This document shows, piece after piece, positions 37,291-49,995 of a DNA stretch of 64,000 nt (position 1 is the stretch's first letter; each line of letters starts with the position of its first letter). The notes beneath the pieces are model-generated. The model was given only the letters and a program-made list of their open reading frames with translations. It was not told where the DNA came from and ran no database searches. The DNA comes from Antedon mediterranea (taxonomy: Eukaryota; Echinodermata; Crinoidea; Comatulida; Antedonidae). The stretch spans positions 19,494,001 through 19,558,000 of the forward strand of contig NC_092674.1 of NCBI RefSeq assembly GCF_964355755.1, given 5' to 3'. The translations under genes were made by a program, and so were the position numbers.

Positions 37291-38064
37291 GTTTTTTCAT
37301 CTTTTATTGAATTTTTCTACATCATTTCAATTATATCATTACTTATTTTATTTCACTTAAATTTATTATTATGTATTTAATACATCTACCACTAAATATT
37401 CAATATTCATCACTACAGACATATAGAAAGTTTAAAACTGACTCTAAGCGGTGTTCTGGGATTGTATTCCAAAGGTTTATCGGACTGCCATGTAGTACTT
37501 AATTCTTAAATCTGGATTAATATTTGGAAAATTATTTCCGCAAAATTCTTCACAACTTTTTGTTCCGTGATCGTAAATGATTCCAAAACAATTTATGTTC
37601 TTGCGACATTTCAATGCGCAGAGAACCGGCGAGTGTGTAAAAAAACGGCGTATAACCGATGGTGGCGCATTTCCATTAGTCTTAAAGACGTGGAAAAGAT
37701 GTGGTTTCGGGAATTCATAATCTGTAAAATAATAAATGCATATTGTGTATTACTATCATATTGTGTCAAGTAAATTCTGGCAAAACTAGCAACAAATCAA
37801 CAACAAAAAAAGACAAGGATAACGAAAATATTAATTTGTAACGTTTATGATGATTTTACAATGATGATGATTTTAATGCTGACAATCTTATTTCATCAGG
37901 CCCAAACATTTTAAAACTGATTAATGACGATTTACGAAATCCCGTTTTTAGTAGTAAGTAATTAACACTAACAACTTTGGTTTTTGCAAGCGTATATTCT
38001 TATGTTCATCTTTGCGATAAAAAAGTCAACCAATCAGAATAGGATTCGCCTAGTGAAAACAGGC

Positions 38065-40627
38065 TTAAAGACAATACATCTTACTTCTAATAAAATTGTT
38101 CAGGTCTCTTGCTTCTTTTACCTCATATTCATCAAGGCTCTCGTGGTAAACCTGTAGCTTAGCCATCTTCATTACACTCTCATCACCACCAAACGCAATG
38201 CTTCCAAAATTGATTTCCGTGAATTCCGTATCAGCCGTACAAGCAATCTCCCCATTTCGCCAAAGTAGAATTTTTCTTTCGAATCCGTTGAAAGTAAGAG
38301 CAAAGAATGTCCACTCTTCAGAACGTATGACATTGCAACGGATAACCTCGCCATACACGTTGTAATTGACCGCTACTTCTGACACGTGATATAATCTATT
38401 AGTGGCGGGAAAAGCAAAAATGAATTCAAATGAATCGGAATAAACGAAGGTATTTTCTGAACCGTCGATCATGAACACAAAGAAAGCCAACGTAAAAGTT
38501 GAGCCTTTGTGTCCATACAGTAAAGTTATCTGCGAACCAATATCTTTGTTTATCAATACTGCTTCATCTTGCTCGCCATAAATTCCGGTAGTAAATTCTA
38601 GATTCGATGATCCTTTTAAGTAATTGATGTTGCAAGATATGTCTTGCAAGTGGTAAGTCTTGTTCAATGGACTAACTTGGATTGGAGTCACATACTGATC
38701 AGGCTCTGTAAAATTGAGGACACTATAATGAGACGGATTTGAACAAATTAACTAACCCACATCAACGATCAGCAAAACTTGATTATTGTGATAATAATTA
38801 CAAACTAGAAAAAATAAATTAGAAGGATTGAGTGAGTGTGCGCATACTCTTATTTACTTTCATTAAAAAACTAAATTAGATTCTTCACGCCATAGTCATT
38901 TTAAACATTTGAAAAATCGAATGAAAACAAATTTAGATGATTGATCAGCGGACTATCGCACCCCATCCACCGGAGATACTTACCAGTATTCATTTTCTGG
39001 TCATCACTGTATACTTTAATTTCACAAATTGTTATGTATTCCTGTTTATGAGGATGCCATAGTTTCACATAGCGTCCTCTGATTGGTGGGTTGCAAGTGA
39101 TTTCAAGCAATGGTGAGCGTAACGCATCCTCATTTTGTACAGGCTGACCACAAGTTGTTACCGTCTTCAAGTCACTTTCAGTAATCATAACCTCAGCACC
39201 CACAATGCGCATGTTGTTCAAAGTACTGGCTGTTCACAAATTATTTTAGATGATGATAATAAATAAAATGAGGGAGTATACCATCTACACATAATAATTA
39301 TAGTCTATTAACTTTCCTACACAAAAGCATCTCTCTCCCCGAAAAAAAATGTTATTATAAGTTTAAATAGAATAACATTTATTCAATATATAATAATTTA
39401 AAAGGTAACAATAAAAACAATAATCGCTTATAACAATAATAAAGATATTTTTATAACACCTAAATCAATTCATGTCATTTGATTGGACGATTGTGGGTCA
39501 CATGGTGTGCAGTAGTATACAAATAATGAATGTTTATGAGTGGAATCGTACAAATGGGCTTCGCCGAGTGGAAATTATCATCTCTCATCATTCACCGAAT
39601 TATATTATTGGACAATTACCATATTGAATAAGGCCTATTTTGATTAACATTGAAATTTGATTCATATTTTTGTAATGTAAAAATATATTGTTTGTTACAT
39701 TTGACTGTGAACCTTATGGCCAATTTTCTGATGAAACCCGTCACTGTGACTTGTAGATAAGTATAGTTTTGTTGATTTTGACATATGATGTTGTTATTCA
39801 AAAGTGAGTGAAAATCATGGCATGCGCGTAAGATGACATGAATGTTATTGTTGGATGGTGACAGTATTCCGGTCTATTTAAGGAAAAAAATACATTGTTT
39901 ACTTATTTTATTAATAATAACCACTGTTGATATGTTGTAGTCAGTTTCAAGATCGATCTCAAGCCATTCACCGACAATCTTTCTTCCTATTAAAAAAAAA
40001 CATTTTTTTTACATTATTTAACATGGTCAGTGCCTATTATAAGCTTACACATAATAAACGGATAAAAGCGAACAGTTTCTTAGGTTGGACATAATCATGG
40101 CATAGGCCTAAATTAAGAATTCTTTTTGTTTGAGGTTAATTGTTTTAAAAATGTTCTCGACGTACAGCTAAAGTTTATTTTAAGCAACTATAGAGACATG
40201 TACCGGCATTAACGAATAGCTTATTTAGGCCTACATATTTCGTCGAAAAGTCTCTACTTTAGAATAATGAGACCTCACCTGTATGAGAACATGACGGTTC
40301 TCTTTCAACTCCATCGGTTGCATACTCAGGCAAGTAACTTGAATATACAGATGATGATGTCACTGTCTTGTTAAAAGATACGAGTGCTGAAATGCATTTT
40401 CATTTCGACCAAAAAACACATATAAATATTTCAAGAAATTGTAAACTGTACTTTGAATTAATCTACGATTTTAATAAATAGGCAAATTCTATTGTTAATT
40501 GTCAAAGTTGTTGAAATGATAATAATCGTACTTATTTATCTATTTCTTGTAAGCTTGCTGCTGCTTCACCATTTGTAAAACTTTTTACCTCCACTATTGC
40601 TACTACTGTACTACTACTACTACTAAA

Positions 40628-40715
<88 letters not shown>

Positions 40716-40957
40716 CTACTACTACTACTACTATCACCAATTGAATGGTTTTACTAAAAGTTGTTAATTGTTGTATTACCAAACAAATAGAAACTGTCGC
40801 CACAAGTCAAACGTTCGCACCCTACATCACCACACTTACTGTTTGCTGATTTAATGAAGAATACTAAATAAATACTATACAACTCACCTGCATGAGCAGT
40901 TGAAAAGTTAAAAAGAAAACGAAAATAAACAAGAAACGCAACACCAAAATACATCAT
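38065..40957 (-). CDS. secreted F-type lectin (fucolectin) domain plus LamG/ConA-like domain protein
   Basis: Five coding exons on the minus strand: 40957-40888, 40386-40279, 39986-39903, 39229-38984, 38705-38065; 382 aa; all phase 1 joins with GT-AG introns. The ATG at 40957 follows an in-frame stop, and the first 23 residues (MMYFGVAFLVYF...STAHA) are a signal peptide. Residues about 24-165 follow the F-type lectin fold: TSSSVYSSYLPEYATDG, CSHT, EWLEIDLETDYNISTVVI, NNMRIVGAEVMI, CNPPIRGRYVKLWHP, ITICEIKVY. Residues about 190-370 look like a LamG/pentraxin-type jelly roll (SEEWTFFALTFNG, KILLWRNGEIAC, AFGGDESVMKMAKLQVYHESL). Probably an extracellular carbohydrate-binding or defence-related protein. 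The Arg-x-Asp-Cys-Cys fucose-binding segment usual after the VVI strand is absent (INKITSTLNNM), so fucose binding is doubtful. Confidence 0.88.
39455..39600. repeat. dispersed inverted-repeat element, copy in lectin intron 3
   Basis: TATAACACCTAAATCAATTC, TTGGACGATTGTGGGTCACATG, ATAATGAATGTTTATGAGTGG and GGGCTTCGCCGAG in order; same family as 2810-3300 and 17440-17870. Confidence 0.6.
40599..40735. repeat. (ACT)n trinucleotide microsatellite in lectin intron 1
   Basis: About 40 ACT/TAC triplets with few interruptions between 40599 and 40735. Its minus-strand reading produces a spurious poly-Val frame. Intronic. Confidence 0.95.
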
Positions 40958-41999
40958 GCTCAATCAATTGCTATGAATCTCGTTAACGATACAACTTGTT
41001 ACTTTGACATCCAATTCACACTGTAAATGCTTAATATCTTCCCCCAATATTTCTAGTCGACCTTCAAACAATGCGAACGTGTGTTTAACAATAAAAAAAA
41101 CCCAATTTATCATTTCGATTTAATAACTTGTAAATAAAAACGTTTAAGTCTTCTCGTTAAATTTCTTTCTTTCATATATTACCTAATTTAAAAAGTAAAT
41201 TACATTATATTGAATCGTGCATGTTTATAATAACGATAATCCTGTACTTTCAGTAGTATTTGTCCACAATAATTAATGTGCATAAAATGTAATTCTGATA
41301 TTCCTGATAAAAATATTGTACAAATAAAGATTTTTTTTAGTTTTTCTAGGTTGAACGTAGAATTAGTCAAACTTTACCCGGTCTCATTTAACACCTGCCG
41401 ACTCTCTGATAATGACGAGTCTTCCTTCTCGCTCTTCCGCTAAAATGTAATTTCTCCCTTTGGATAAACAAACCCATTTATAATTTCTACTACTCTTAAA
41501 AAAATACTAATAGCGATACCCATGTACTATACAGTATTTATTAAGTTATTTTAGAAAAGTTCGTCACATTAGAAAAATGGTAATACAGTATTTTTTAATT
41601 TATTTTTTGCTGATCATTAGGAACCCTCAAATGTTCACAAGACAAAGATATACACAAGATGCTCCACATAAACAAAGTACTATTACAAGTCTTTGGGAGT
41701 GGAGTTGTAATTTTGTCCTAAAAAAAATCATGACATGTGACGGGTGAATTTTGTTTTTAATTATTGTATTATTTATAAATTAAGTGTTTGAGCCAAATTT
41801 CACTTATATGATTCATAACCGTAAGCCTATTATAGTATAATAAGCTAGAACGAATCATACAATTATGATTAATTTAAATAATTATAAGTATAGAATATAG
41901 TAATTTGTTTTTTTTTTTATTACTATAAATATATTCATTTCGTAATAAAGTTTCATAATATTCATACATTAACGTATCTATTTAAATGTTAATTTCTTA

Positions 42000-42475
42000 A
42001 CACATTTTCTTCTTAGCGTATTAATTTCTAAGCGCATTCATTTTCTTAAACATATTCATTTCTTAACATAATCAATTTAGCATATTCATTTCTTAACACA
42101 ATTCATATTTTAGCATATTCATTTCTTAACATAATTCATATTTTAGCATATTCATTTCTTAACATAATTCATATTTTAGCATATTCATTTCTTAACATAA
42201 TTCATATTTTAGCATATTCATTTCTTAACATAATTCATATTTTAGCATATTCATTTCTTAACATAATTCATATTTTAGCATGTTCATTTCTTAGTAACAT
42301 AATCAATTTAGCATATTCATTTCTTAACATAATTCATATTTTAGCATATTCATTTCTTAACATAATTCATATTTTAGCATATTCATTTCTTAGTAACATA
42401 ATCAAATTTTAGCATATTCATTTCTAAACATAATTCATATTTTAGAATATTCATTTCTTAACATAATCATATTTT
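42000..42475. repeat. 33-bp AT-rich minisatellite
   Basis: About 13 copies of TTCATTTCTTAACATAATTC-ATATTTTAGCATA, with occasional TTAGTAACATAATCAATTT variants. Confidence 0.9.
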
Positions 42476-43606
42476 ATTTAATATTTTAATTTAATTTATT
42501 TTTAATATAGTAATTTAGACCTTCGTAATCTAACTGAGGTAGTGAAGGCTATAATGTAATTCGGAAGTAAAGCATGACAATGAGAGCAGAATGATAAGGA
42601 AGTAGCACTTCTACATTTCAAAACACTTGATATATTTTTTTTATTTTAAAAATATTTTTCAGGGATAAAAATGAAAATGTATAAGAGAGTTTAAGAGTTT
42701 TAAACTTAAAATTGTAGCGAGATCCGTTCTTTACAATATTTTTAACCAACAAGCCAATTTATAGTAACATCATCACGGATAACAATAAAAACATATAATA
42801 TGTTTAGTCATGAACGCCTCAGTAGGCCTACTGTATTATTTAAACGATATTTGCTATTATAACACACATGGTTGTATTCTTGCAATTTGTAGTAGGTGAC
42901 CTGTATTGAAAAAAAAAATAATGAATAAGTTTTTGTATTCGTTGAATTTTACTCTTCACTCTTCACAATTGCACTGTTCACCAACCACGACGTTTATTCT
43001 TCATAGTTTTTAGAAATGCCTCTCTATTTATAACATTTCTGTACAATAGAATAGAGATTTTACTGTGTAATTTGAACTATCCCCTCACCGATAAGAAAGT
43101 GCTTATTTTCAACAAGCTTGTGTAACACAAATAAAATTCCAAAAATTATGAAACATAGAAGAAACTTTAGATCGATAATTATGGGAATGTATGATCAATA
43201 GAATGTTTTTACTCGCACCTGGCCTTGACACGTACAGTAAAAAATAGTGGTAGTAAGTAATGTACGTAACAATAGTACATTATAAAATACAGTTTAGGCC
43301 TGCATAAAATGTTTAGTCTATTATAGGCTTCTCCTCCTAGTCAATTTCCCAAGTGGAAGTTTCAGGAGGAAACAAACCAAGTACCAAGTACCAAGGCTCA
43401 TCAGTACATAATAATTGGAAAACAAACACAGTAAAAATACTCCATTTGCCCCGTAAAAACAAAAAATAATAATAGTAGGCCTACTAGGCACACACAATGG
43501 AATACTTGGTTGGCAAACAAACGAATGACAACACTACGTGGTTTGCTATCGGAAACTGGTCTTGGTGGCTGATTGAGATCGTTATCGGTAAATGGGGCGA
43601 ACTACT

Positions 43607-44337
43607 CAGGAGCGGATTTAGAGGCGGGTGGGGGGGGGGCGGTCCGGCCCCGGCCCCCTTTTGTAATATTATGCACCCATTTAGATACGATTTTACAAGA
43701 AAAGGGGGTACAGATCAACATTAAAAATCGTTAAAATCTTCCTATTTTTTTTAAAGTTGAACCGATACCGTACGCGCTGACAATTCGATGACAAACGAGA
43801 CGATGTTTTTTGTACTCTTTTAAAGTCTGATATTTCAAAATAACAAGTGTGTAAGTAAACCTAAATTTTAATATAAAAACAATTTAATTTAATGTTTGTC
43901 TTTAGTGTAAAGACTAGATTAAGATATCAGCGAAAACATTTCCTAGGCCTGCTGGGTTGAAGCATCAAAACCCGTAACTTTTTTCAATTTTCACACGAGC
44001 CCGGCTGCTGCGCGTGACCGGCCTTGGCTTTCCAAAACTTCACGTCCATGTGTCCCAGCAACGTCGAAATAACTAAGAAACCATTAACGATCGCTTAAAA
44101 AATGTGTAAAAATTTGCGACGGGAAACAGGCTTTAGGCGCAAAAAAAACCAGTTCCGTATATTTTAATATATTTAAAAATATGGTCTATAAAACCCACTA
44201 TATTCAGATAATTATATGACAAGAATCGACTGGCCAAAACGCCTCAGATGCTATCTCCGGGCGTCTAGAAAAAAAATTATCCGGGCGAGCATGCCCCCGG
44301 ACTCCCCTAGACGATTAAAATCCTAGATCCGCCCCTG
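43607..44337. mobile_element. non-autonomous DNA transposon with CAGGGGCGGATC ends
   Basis: The left end CAGGAGCGGATTTAGAG (43607) and right end AAAATCCTAGATCCGCCCCTG (to 44337) are inverted repeats, and the pentanucleotide CTACT is found on both sides (43602-43606 and 44338-44342), a possible 5-bp target duplication. About 730 bp, no transposase. The terminal sequence is reminiscent of hAT-like or similar elements, but the 5-bp duplication does not fit the 8 bp of hAT, so the superfamily is open. Confidence 0.65.
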
Positions 44338-46639
44338 CTACTTGCAAGCGCCATAATATTAAAACACTGTACTTACCCCTCTAAACAAAGCCAAAGTGTC
44401 ATGTTATATTTTATGTTATGTAGTTTCATAATCATTATTAAAAATTTAGACATAATATAACCGTACTATAACACTAACAAGAATTCCATTTTGGTGAAGT
44501 ATCAATGTTGAGTGGACAATAATCGGTTTATTTGATTCTTAATTCCTGTTTTCAGAGTCACTATCCAATTAGATTTTAACCATACCTTGAAAGTTGTCTA
44601 ATGGTAGGTCTAAATAACTAACGCACGAGCAAAGATACATCCAGCTATTCTCATTGCCTTTCTTCTGATACTCCATTATTCGATCCACAATACGTGGGTT
44701 TCAATTTTAGTAAAACCCGCTCAGTAGACCAACAGTTCCAGTCATGTTACCCCAATACCCAGCCCCTCCCCTTTTCAAAGAATAATTGAGATAACCAATG
44801 TGTATTGATTTATGAACAAATGTAGGCCTACAAATGTGATAGGTTTAGTCATAATAAAAACGTAGAAGCTTGCCCCTGTGATTTTATATAGAATTAAGAA
44901 GGCTTTTCTATAACAAAGAAAAATGAAGAAAATGATAACCGTTTAACAAGCAGCAATTTCAAATTTTACTGGGTTTAAGATGATGTCTAAACATAAATAT
45001 AAAGAACATCTAATTACACTAGCCAGCCAGATTTGCTCCAACAAAAAACTATTCTTGAGTTGGATGCAAACAAAAATATAACTAGAATTTAATTCGTCAC
45101 TTTGACGAATTATAGGTGATCATTTTTATCATTTTAATGAAATTAATACTTTTTAAACATGCATGTACGTTAACATACGATCGTAAAAAGTTGATGTACG
45201 CCATCCTTGATGCATACGCTTATAGTGCTGAGTTGTGCCTATTATATGCCATATACAATATGTACAGTATATACTGTATATCTATATACAGTGTAGCATA
45301 GGTGAAATTACGGGACCCACATCATGTTCTAATTTTTTGGTATGATGGAATTATCATAATAAACTCGAAGATGGCAATTTCAAAAGGTAATGAATTGAGC
45401 AAATAAATATAAGGATTGGAAGAGAATTTGACACGTAGAAGCGCAATGCGCGCTCTTTGAAATTTGTATAAATTTGACGAAAGAGAAAAAAAAACTGACC
45501 ATTTCATAATGTCACAACATCCGATAGGCCTAATTTTTATATGAATTCATATCCACGTTTCATCAGCTTTTATAATAAATTATAATCTTCAAGGTCACCT
45601 TTAATTCTGAAGAGCTGTAAGATATTCAAATGTATGGTGTAGCTGAAAATACACGACCTAGGTTATTCAAGTTTTTACGCATGATGCCGTCATCAAAACG
45701 AAAATGTTGACAACTCCTGAGAAAGATAATTAATTGAGCAAGCACATCCTAAAATTTGTGCGAAAATTGGGCTCAAATAACGGAGATGGGCTCTGTTGAA
45801 TGTGATAACCCACACAAAAACATAAAAATTACTAATTTTTAAATTCAAGTGGCCATTTGATGACGTAATACCATTTTGTACGTCTAATGTGTATATACAT
45901 TTATATCTACAACTCAATGGCTTCCCGAATAAGTTAAAAAACTTAGGGGTCATCGTGCATTCTGAAGAGTTATATTCATTTTAAAAAGGCCTTATTTTTC
46001 ACCATTTTCAGCACTTTCATGCAATTAATTTGCGCATTTTGTTATTTTTAACCTGCTCGTATAGCGTTATTTTAAGTCGGAACTGACTCAAATTTGGTGA
46101 ATGTACTAAGGATGGTGAGTAGAATGCGATTTGTATAAAAAATTGCAATTTTTACGCTTTGTAAGTATCGCGCGCGCAAAATATTTTTTTTGCGCAGTAA
46201 TTTTTTGAAACACGCAAATGGCCTAATTCATGCTCTAAATTGATTAAAACGTAATTTTGAGCTTTTTAAATTTTTAATGCGCGTTTCCACACGCATGACC
46301 CTACGTGCGCGCACGTTTTTATTTGCTGATATTTTTTCCCTTGACCTGAAGTTTATGTGTAGTGAATTTCATAAATATGTTATAATGAATTATGGATATA
46401 TGATTGATAATGTGATTTCACAAAATGGCGTATACGTGACGTCACGGGTGAGAGATCACGCTGAAAAGCTTATTATGGCTGGTGATCATTTTATTCTAAA
46501 TGATCACCTAATAATTATCTTTCGGCTATGTCCAATAAGGGGGTGTCTGTTCAATTTAATTATGACATTTTTTCCCCATTGTTTAGCTCTAAGTTTTGCG
46601 ATAGTACTGATTACTCTGCTCGAAATCTTCTTGAATATA

Positions 46640-47262
46640 ATGTAGGAACACTTTCGAGATTTCGGGTGGAGCAGCATGTCATGGAGAGAGCCTTCTGAAC
46701 ATCAACATTCATAAAGCCTCTTACTGTGATCAAATTGGTAATGCCATTCTGAAAAAAAGTATTTCTTTAACCAAAGTTCAGTTATTATTGGATTCCAGTA
46801 AATTTCCGTCATCTTTTATCTTTATATAAGACCATTATTAGGCCTCATAGTGACCGTAAAGTGCTTGTTGATAATGTTTTCTTGACAAGATTATGAACTC
46901 TATCTTTTTTAACCTTCGTGACTTTGTAATCCTCTTTAATCGTATCAATGTGACTAAGAGCGGTTTATCCAAGCGCTTGTGCGATTGATTTAACGTTATT
47001 TGTATTGTGTAATGTGTTTGACTCTTTAAAAAATGTCCAAAATTCTGTTTTAAATATTTTGTCATTTTTGTATATTTGTATTGTCTCATGTTTATCAACT
47101 TTGTATAAGGGGAGGTTTTCATCTCTGTCAGTTACTTTCTTTTCTTTGTTGACGATTATTAAATATTCGATCACGTTACCTTCTGCGTCTAACAAATAGT
47201 CAGACCAGAACGGATTGGACAATTCTTCAGCCCTTCTCGCATTGCTTCACTGTAGATAACTC
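46640..47262 (-). other. unidentified coding-like stretch, probably a relic
   Basis: On the minus strand a frame from about 47262 to 46966 reads RRAEELSNPFWSDYLLDAEG, then YLIIVNKEKKVTDRDENLPL and KTEFWTFFKESNTLH before a stop after KSIAQALG; further down, another frame (about 46772-46640) reads GFMNVDVQKALSMTCCSTRN. Amino-acid composition is protein-like and charged, unlike the surrounding AT-rich frames. I do not recognise a family. A TTTTTATC...CTACAG that could be an acceptor precedes it. It may be a decayed mobile element or exon of an unknown gene. Confidence 0.25.
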
Positions 47263-47852
47263 AAAACAAATTTCGGACATTACAAAAAGTTTTGCGGATT
47301 CATAATAAATAAAAGCTTGTCGACACACTACCAGATTTTCCCTTATTGTTTTTAAAACATCAAAACATGGGGAAAAGAATAGGCCTACCAATATGTAGGC
47401 CTAATAATGTTGTGGTATACGTAACTACACTGTAATGATGGTGGTTGTTATGAGATGATGGTGATGATGCCAAATACTATTCCTGTTTCCTAATTTCAAT
47501 CACATTTGGTGTACTTAAAAACTGACCAAATTAATTTTCATCAACATTCTCATCAAATACACAACCGTCTTAGATCACAATGGGAACCGATGGTAAATAG
47601 ACACACCTAGAGCCTGATGTACTAATTTTACTAATTGAAATTGCCGAACGACATTATGAAAAAAACTGATAAATACGACACTAATAACAATTATAAAGCT
47701 TTTAAAGGTAAATTAACGCAATTTGTAGTGATCACAACAAGATCCGACCGAACGGGACGACCAACGAACATCAAGGCAATGTAAATAGAATAAAACACAG
47801 CAAAATAATGCTTCTCAAAAAAGGGGCAAGTGATAAGAGTTGTTAACAATGT

Positions 47853-48596
47853 TTTTAGTCGCGTGGAAGCGACTCTATAGTTCACTATGTCGGTCGGTCG
47901 GTCTGTCTGTCTGTCGGTCTGTCTGTCGGTCTGTCTGTCTGTCGGTCCGGTATCACTATGCGTTTTATCGCTTTCTGACCTTATCTTGATATCAGTTTAA
48001 TCTAGCTAGGTCAATTTTTCACAGTATATTCCTTATGGCCAGGAATCAATGTGGTTATGTTTTCACGGTGCGCAATAAAAAATTACGCGGTCTACGCACG
48101 ATTTAACGAAATCACGTTTGTAATCATATCTTCACAACCATGAATCACAATTAAATAAAATTTGGTACTCATAAATTTCAGGGCATAAATCATCATATGG
48201 CAATACAATTACGTGCGTAGCGCATGTAACGCATGCGTACGCGCGCTTAACATTTTCAAAATTTATTTTCGATGAAATAAGAGTACATTTCAGGCAATTT
48301 TAAGCGTTTACAAAATTGCCATGATTGCGCATATTTTTGCGCGCGCACTGCGCGTTAAATGTTATTGCGCACTCTTTTTGCCCGATTTCTGTTTTCTTGA
48401 CTTACTTTTCAACTCGAAATTACGTTATACGAGCACACAAATTAAAAAAAAATAAATTTTTTTAAACATTTCAACATTTTTAAACATGTTCAGTAATTTC
48501 GGTCAGTATAGTTCACTATGTCGGTCGGTCGGTCTCTGTCTGTCTGTCTGTCGGTCTGTCGGTCCGGTATCCCTATGCATTGTAGCACGCGACTTA
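47853..48596. mobile_element. element with TTAGTCGCGTG ends and GTCG/GTCT microsatellites
   Basis: The ends TTTTAGTCGCGTGG (47853) and TAGCACGCGACTTAA (to 48596) are inverted. Just inside them lie two direct copies of ATAGTTCACTATGTCGGTCGG followed by (GTCT/GTCG)n and CGGTCCGGTATC (47876-47965 and 48508-48583). The middle has TGCGCGCG words. Non-coding, probably non-autonomous. Confidence 0.55.
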
Positions 48597-49309
48597 ATGG
48601 CTGTTGGCCTTGTTAAACATAGTGTTTATAACAATTAAATCCTCATCCTCGTCCACTCCGGTCCTTAGGTCTCTAATGACTTTCCGTACTGTATCTTAAA
48701 AAAAAAAAATTAAATGTACTATATAAATAAAAGGGAAAAAAATGCGTCACCACCCTCTAGAAATAACTTTATTGATATAGTGCGTAATGGGCATGTTAAA
48801 AGAAGTGTACAATTAACAAATGTTATACTATACACTAGAGTGGTGTCAACTTAGTACGATACTAAGTAGCCCTAATACATCTGACAGGTTATACTTCAGT
48901 TTTTATTAAATATTTTCTTATTTTAGATAATATATGATTTATTGCTTATTTAAACTGTATTATTATGTGTACCACCGTAGTATTATATTAGTTAAGTGGT
49001 CAACTACGCATTCATGTGATTTACATCACTTTCGCAACAATGTATTGTATAGTTTCATTATTGTATGTAAACGAAGATGGAACTTTATTTACCTTTACTC
49101 GGATCAATGACATTATTTATTACATTACATGTTTTTTTAATATTGCCATTTGTGTGATTGAAAAGATTTTCATTTTTATTAGGCCTTAGCGGCCCAGGAC
49201 TTTTTGGATGATTTTATAGTTTATTAAGGTTTTTATTATAATAATTATAGGAACTTAAAATTGTCCAGAAAGGCATTATAAGCGACATCAGGATTTCATA
49301 TACTCCAAG

Positions 49310-49995
49310 TCACTCTGCACTTAACAAGTTATTATTTAGTTTCATAATATTTCTATTGTTAACTGTGTATGTGTCACATGAGACTGAATTGCCTTTGTAC
49401 ATGTACGTATTTACGTAGTAAGAAGAAGCGGAGTGAGTTATTTGATATACTGGTAAATGGTCGGAGATTAGCAGGCCTATACCAGAGAAGATCTTTTCGG
49501 AAATTGTATTTGAAAATATGTTGTCAATTAATGTTACTGACTTATTATGTATTCTAGTTGGTCTAGATATAGATGGATAAATAACATCATTTACATCAGT
49601 ACATGAGCAGATTAAGATTAAAATCTCCCATGATATAACATGGTTTACCTTCTTTATCAATAACAGTGAGGACATCATCAAATGAATCATTAAACATATC
49701 TATTTTTATATCTGGTGGATTGTAGACAATACCAACAATTACATTTGTGCACCTTTTTTTTCGATTATCTCAATAAACATACATTCATTTATTTATATAT
49801 ATTTGAGACATATAAGCCAACACCGCCTCCTTTTCGATTCTCCCTGTCTAGAGCATGGAAGTCGTAGTTTGGTAAATATGTCCTAGGTGATGTTTCTTTG
49901 AGCCATGTTTTTGATATGCCAATTACAGTGAATGACTGTTTAATGCTGTTTAGATAAGTAATTAATTTAGTGTTTTTTTTAGTGTTTGTTAATAC
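49310..49995 (-). pseudogene. LINE endonuclease (EEP domain) relic
   Basis: On the minus strand in order: VIGISKTWLKETSP and YLPNYDFHALDRENRKGGGV (about 49940-49830), VIVGIVYNPPDIKIDMFNDS (about 49745-49690), IMGDFNLNLL (about 49630), then SISRPTRIHNKSVTLIDNIF and LLISDHLPVYQI (49570-49440). These are the metal-binding, DFN and SDH motifs of the apurinic-endonuclease-like domain of non-LTR retrotransposons. It has a stop after NIYK and at least one frameshift after MGDFNLNLL, so it is dead. The reverse transcriptase part was not found next to it. Confidence 0.8.

Larger units (their letters stand above)
35931..38064. other. intergenic region, repeats only
   Basis: It contains a hairpin element at 36395-36560 (TTTTCAACGAGGCGGAGCCGAGTTGAAAA core), a paragraph of TTGTTTCTGGC-like words, the 36915-37065 repeat, a 31-34-bp minisatellite (37067-37290) and AT-rich DNA. 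No coding exon recognised; open frames at 36395 and 37567 have no domain. Confidence 0.5.
40958..49309. other. repeat-rich intergenic region
   Basis: No gene recognised with confidence. It holds the 33-bp minisatellite (42000-42475), an inverted-repeat transposon (43607-44337), a GC-word-rich stretch (45300-46650) with GCGCGC and GACGTAA words resembling 48060-48370, an unexplained coding-like stretch at 46640-47262, and the element at 47853-48596. Confidence 0.45.

Noticed and set aside
40603-40803. Poly-valine open frame on the minus strand
   Set aside because: It is the reading of an (ACT)n microsatellite in a lectin intron.
45300-46650. Possible gene on the plus strand (122-codon frame at 46277)
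   Set aside because: The region is made of GCGCGC/ACGT-rich repeat words also found at 48060-48370, and the frame has no recognisable domain.
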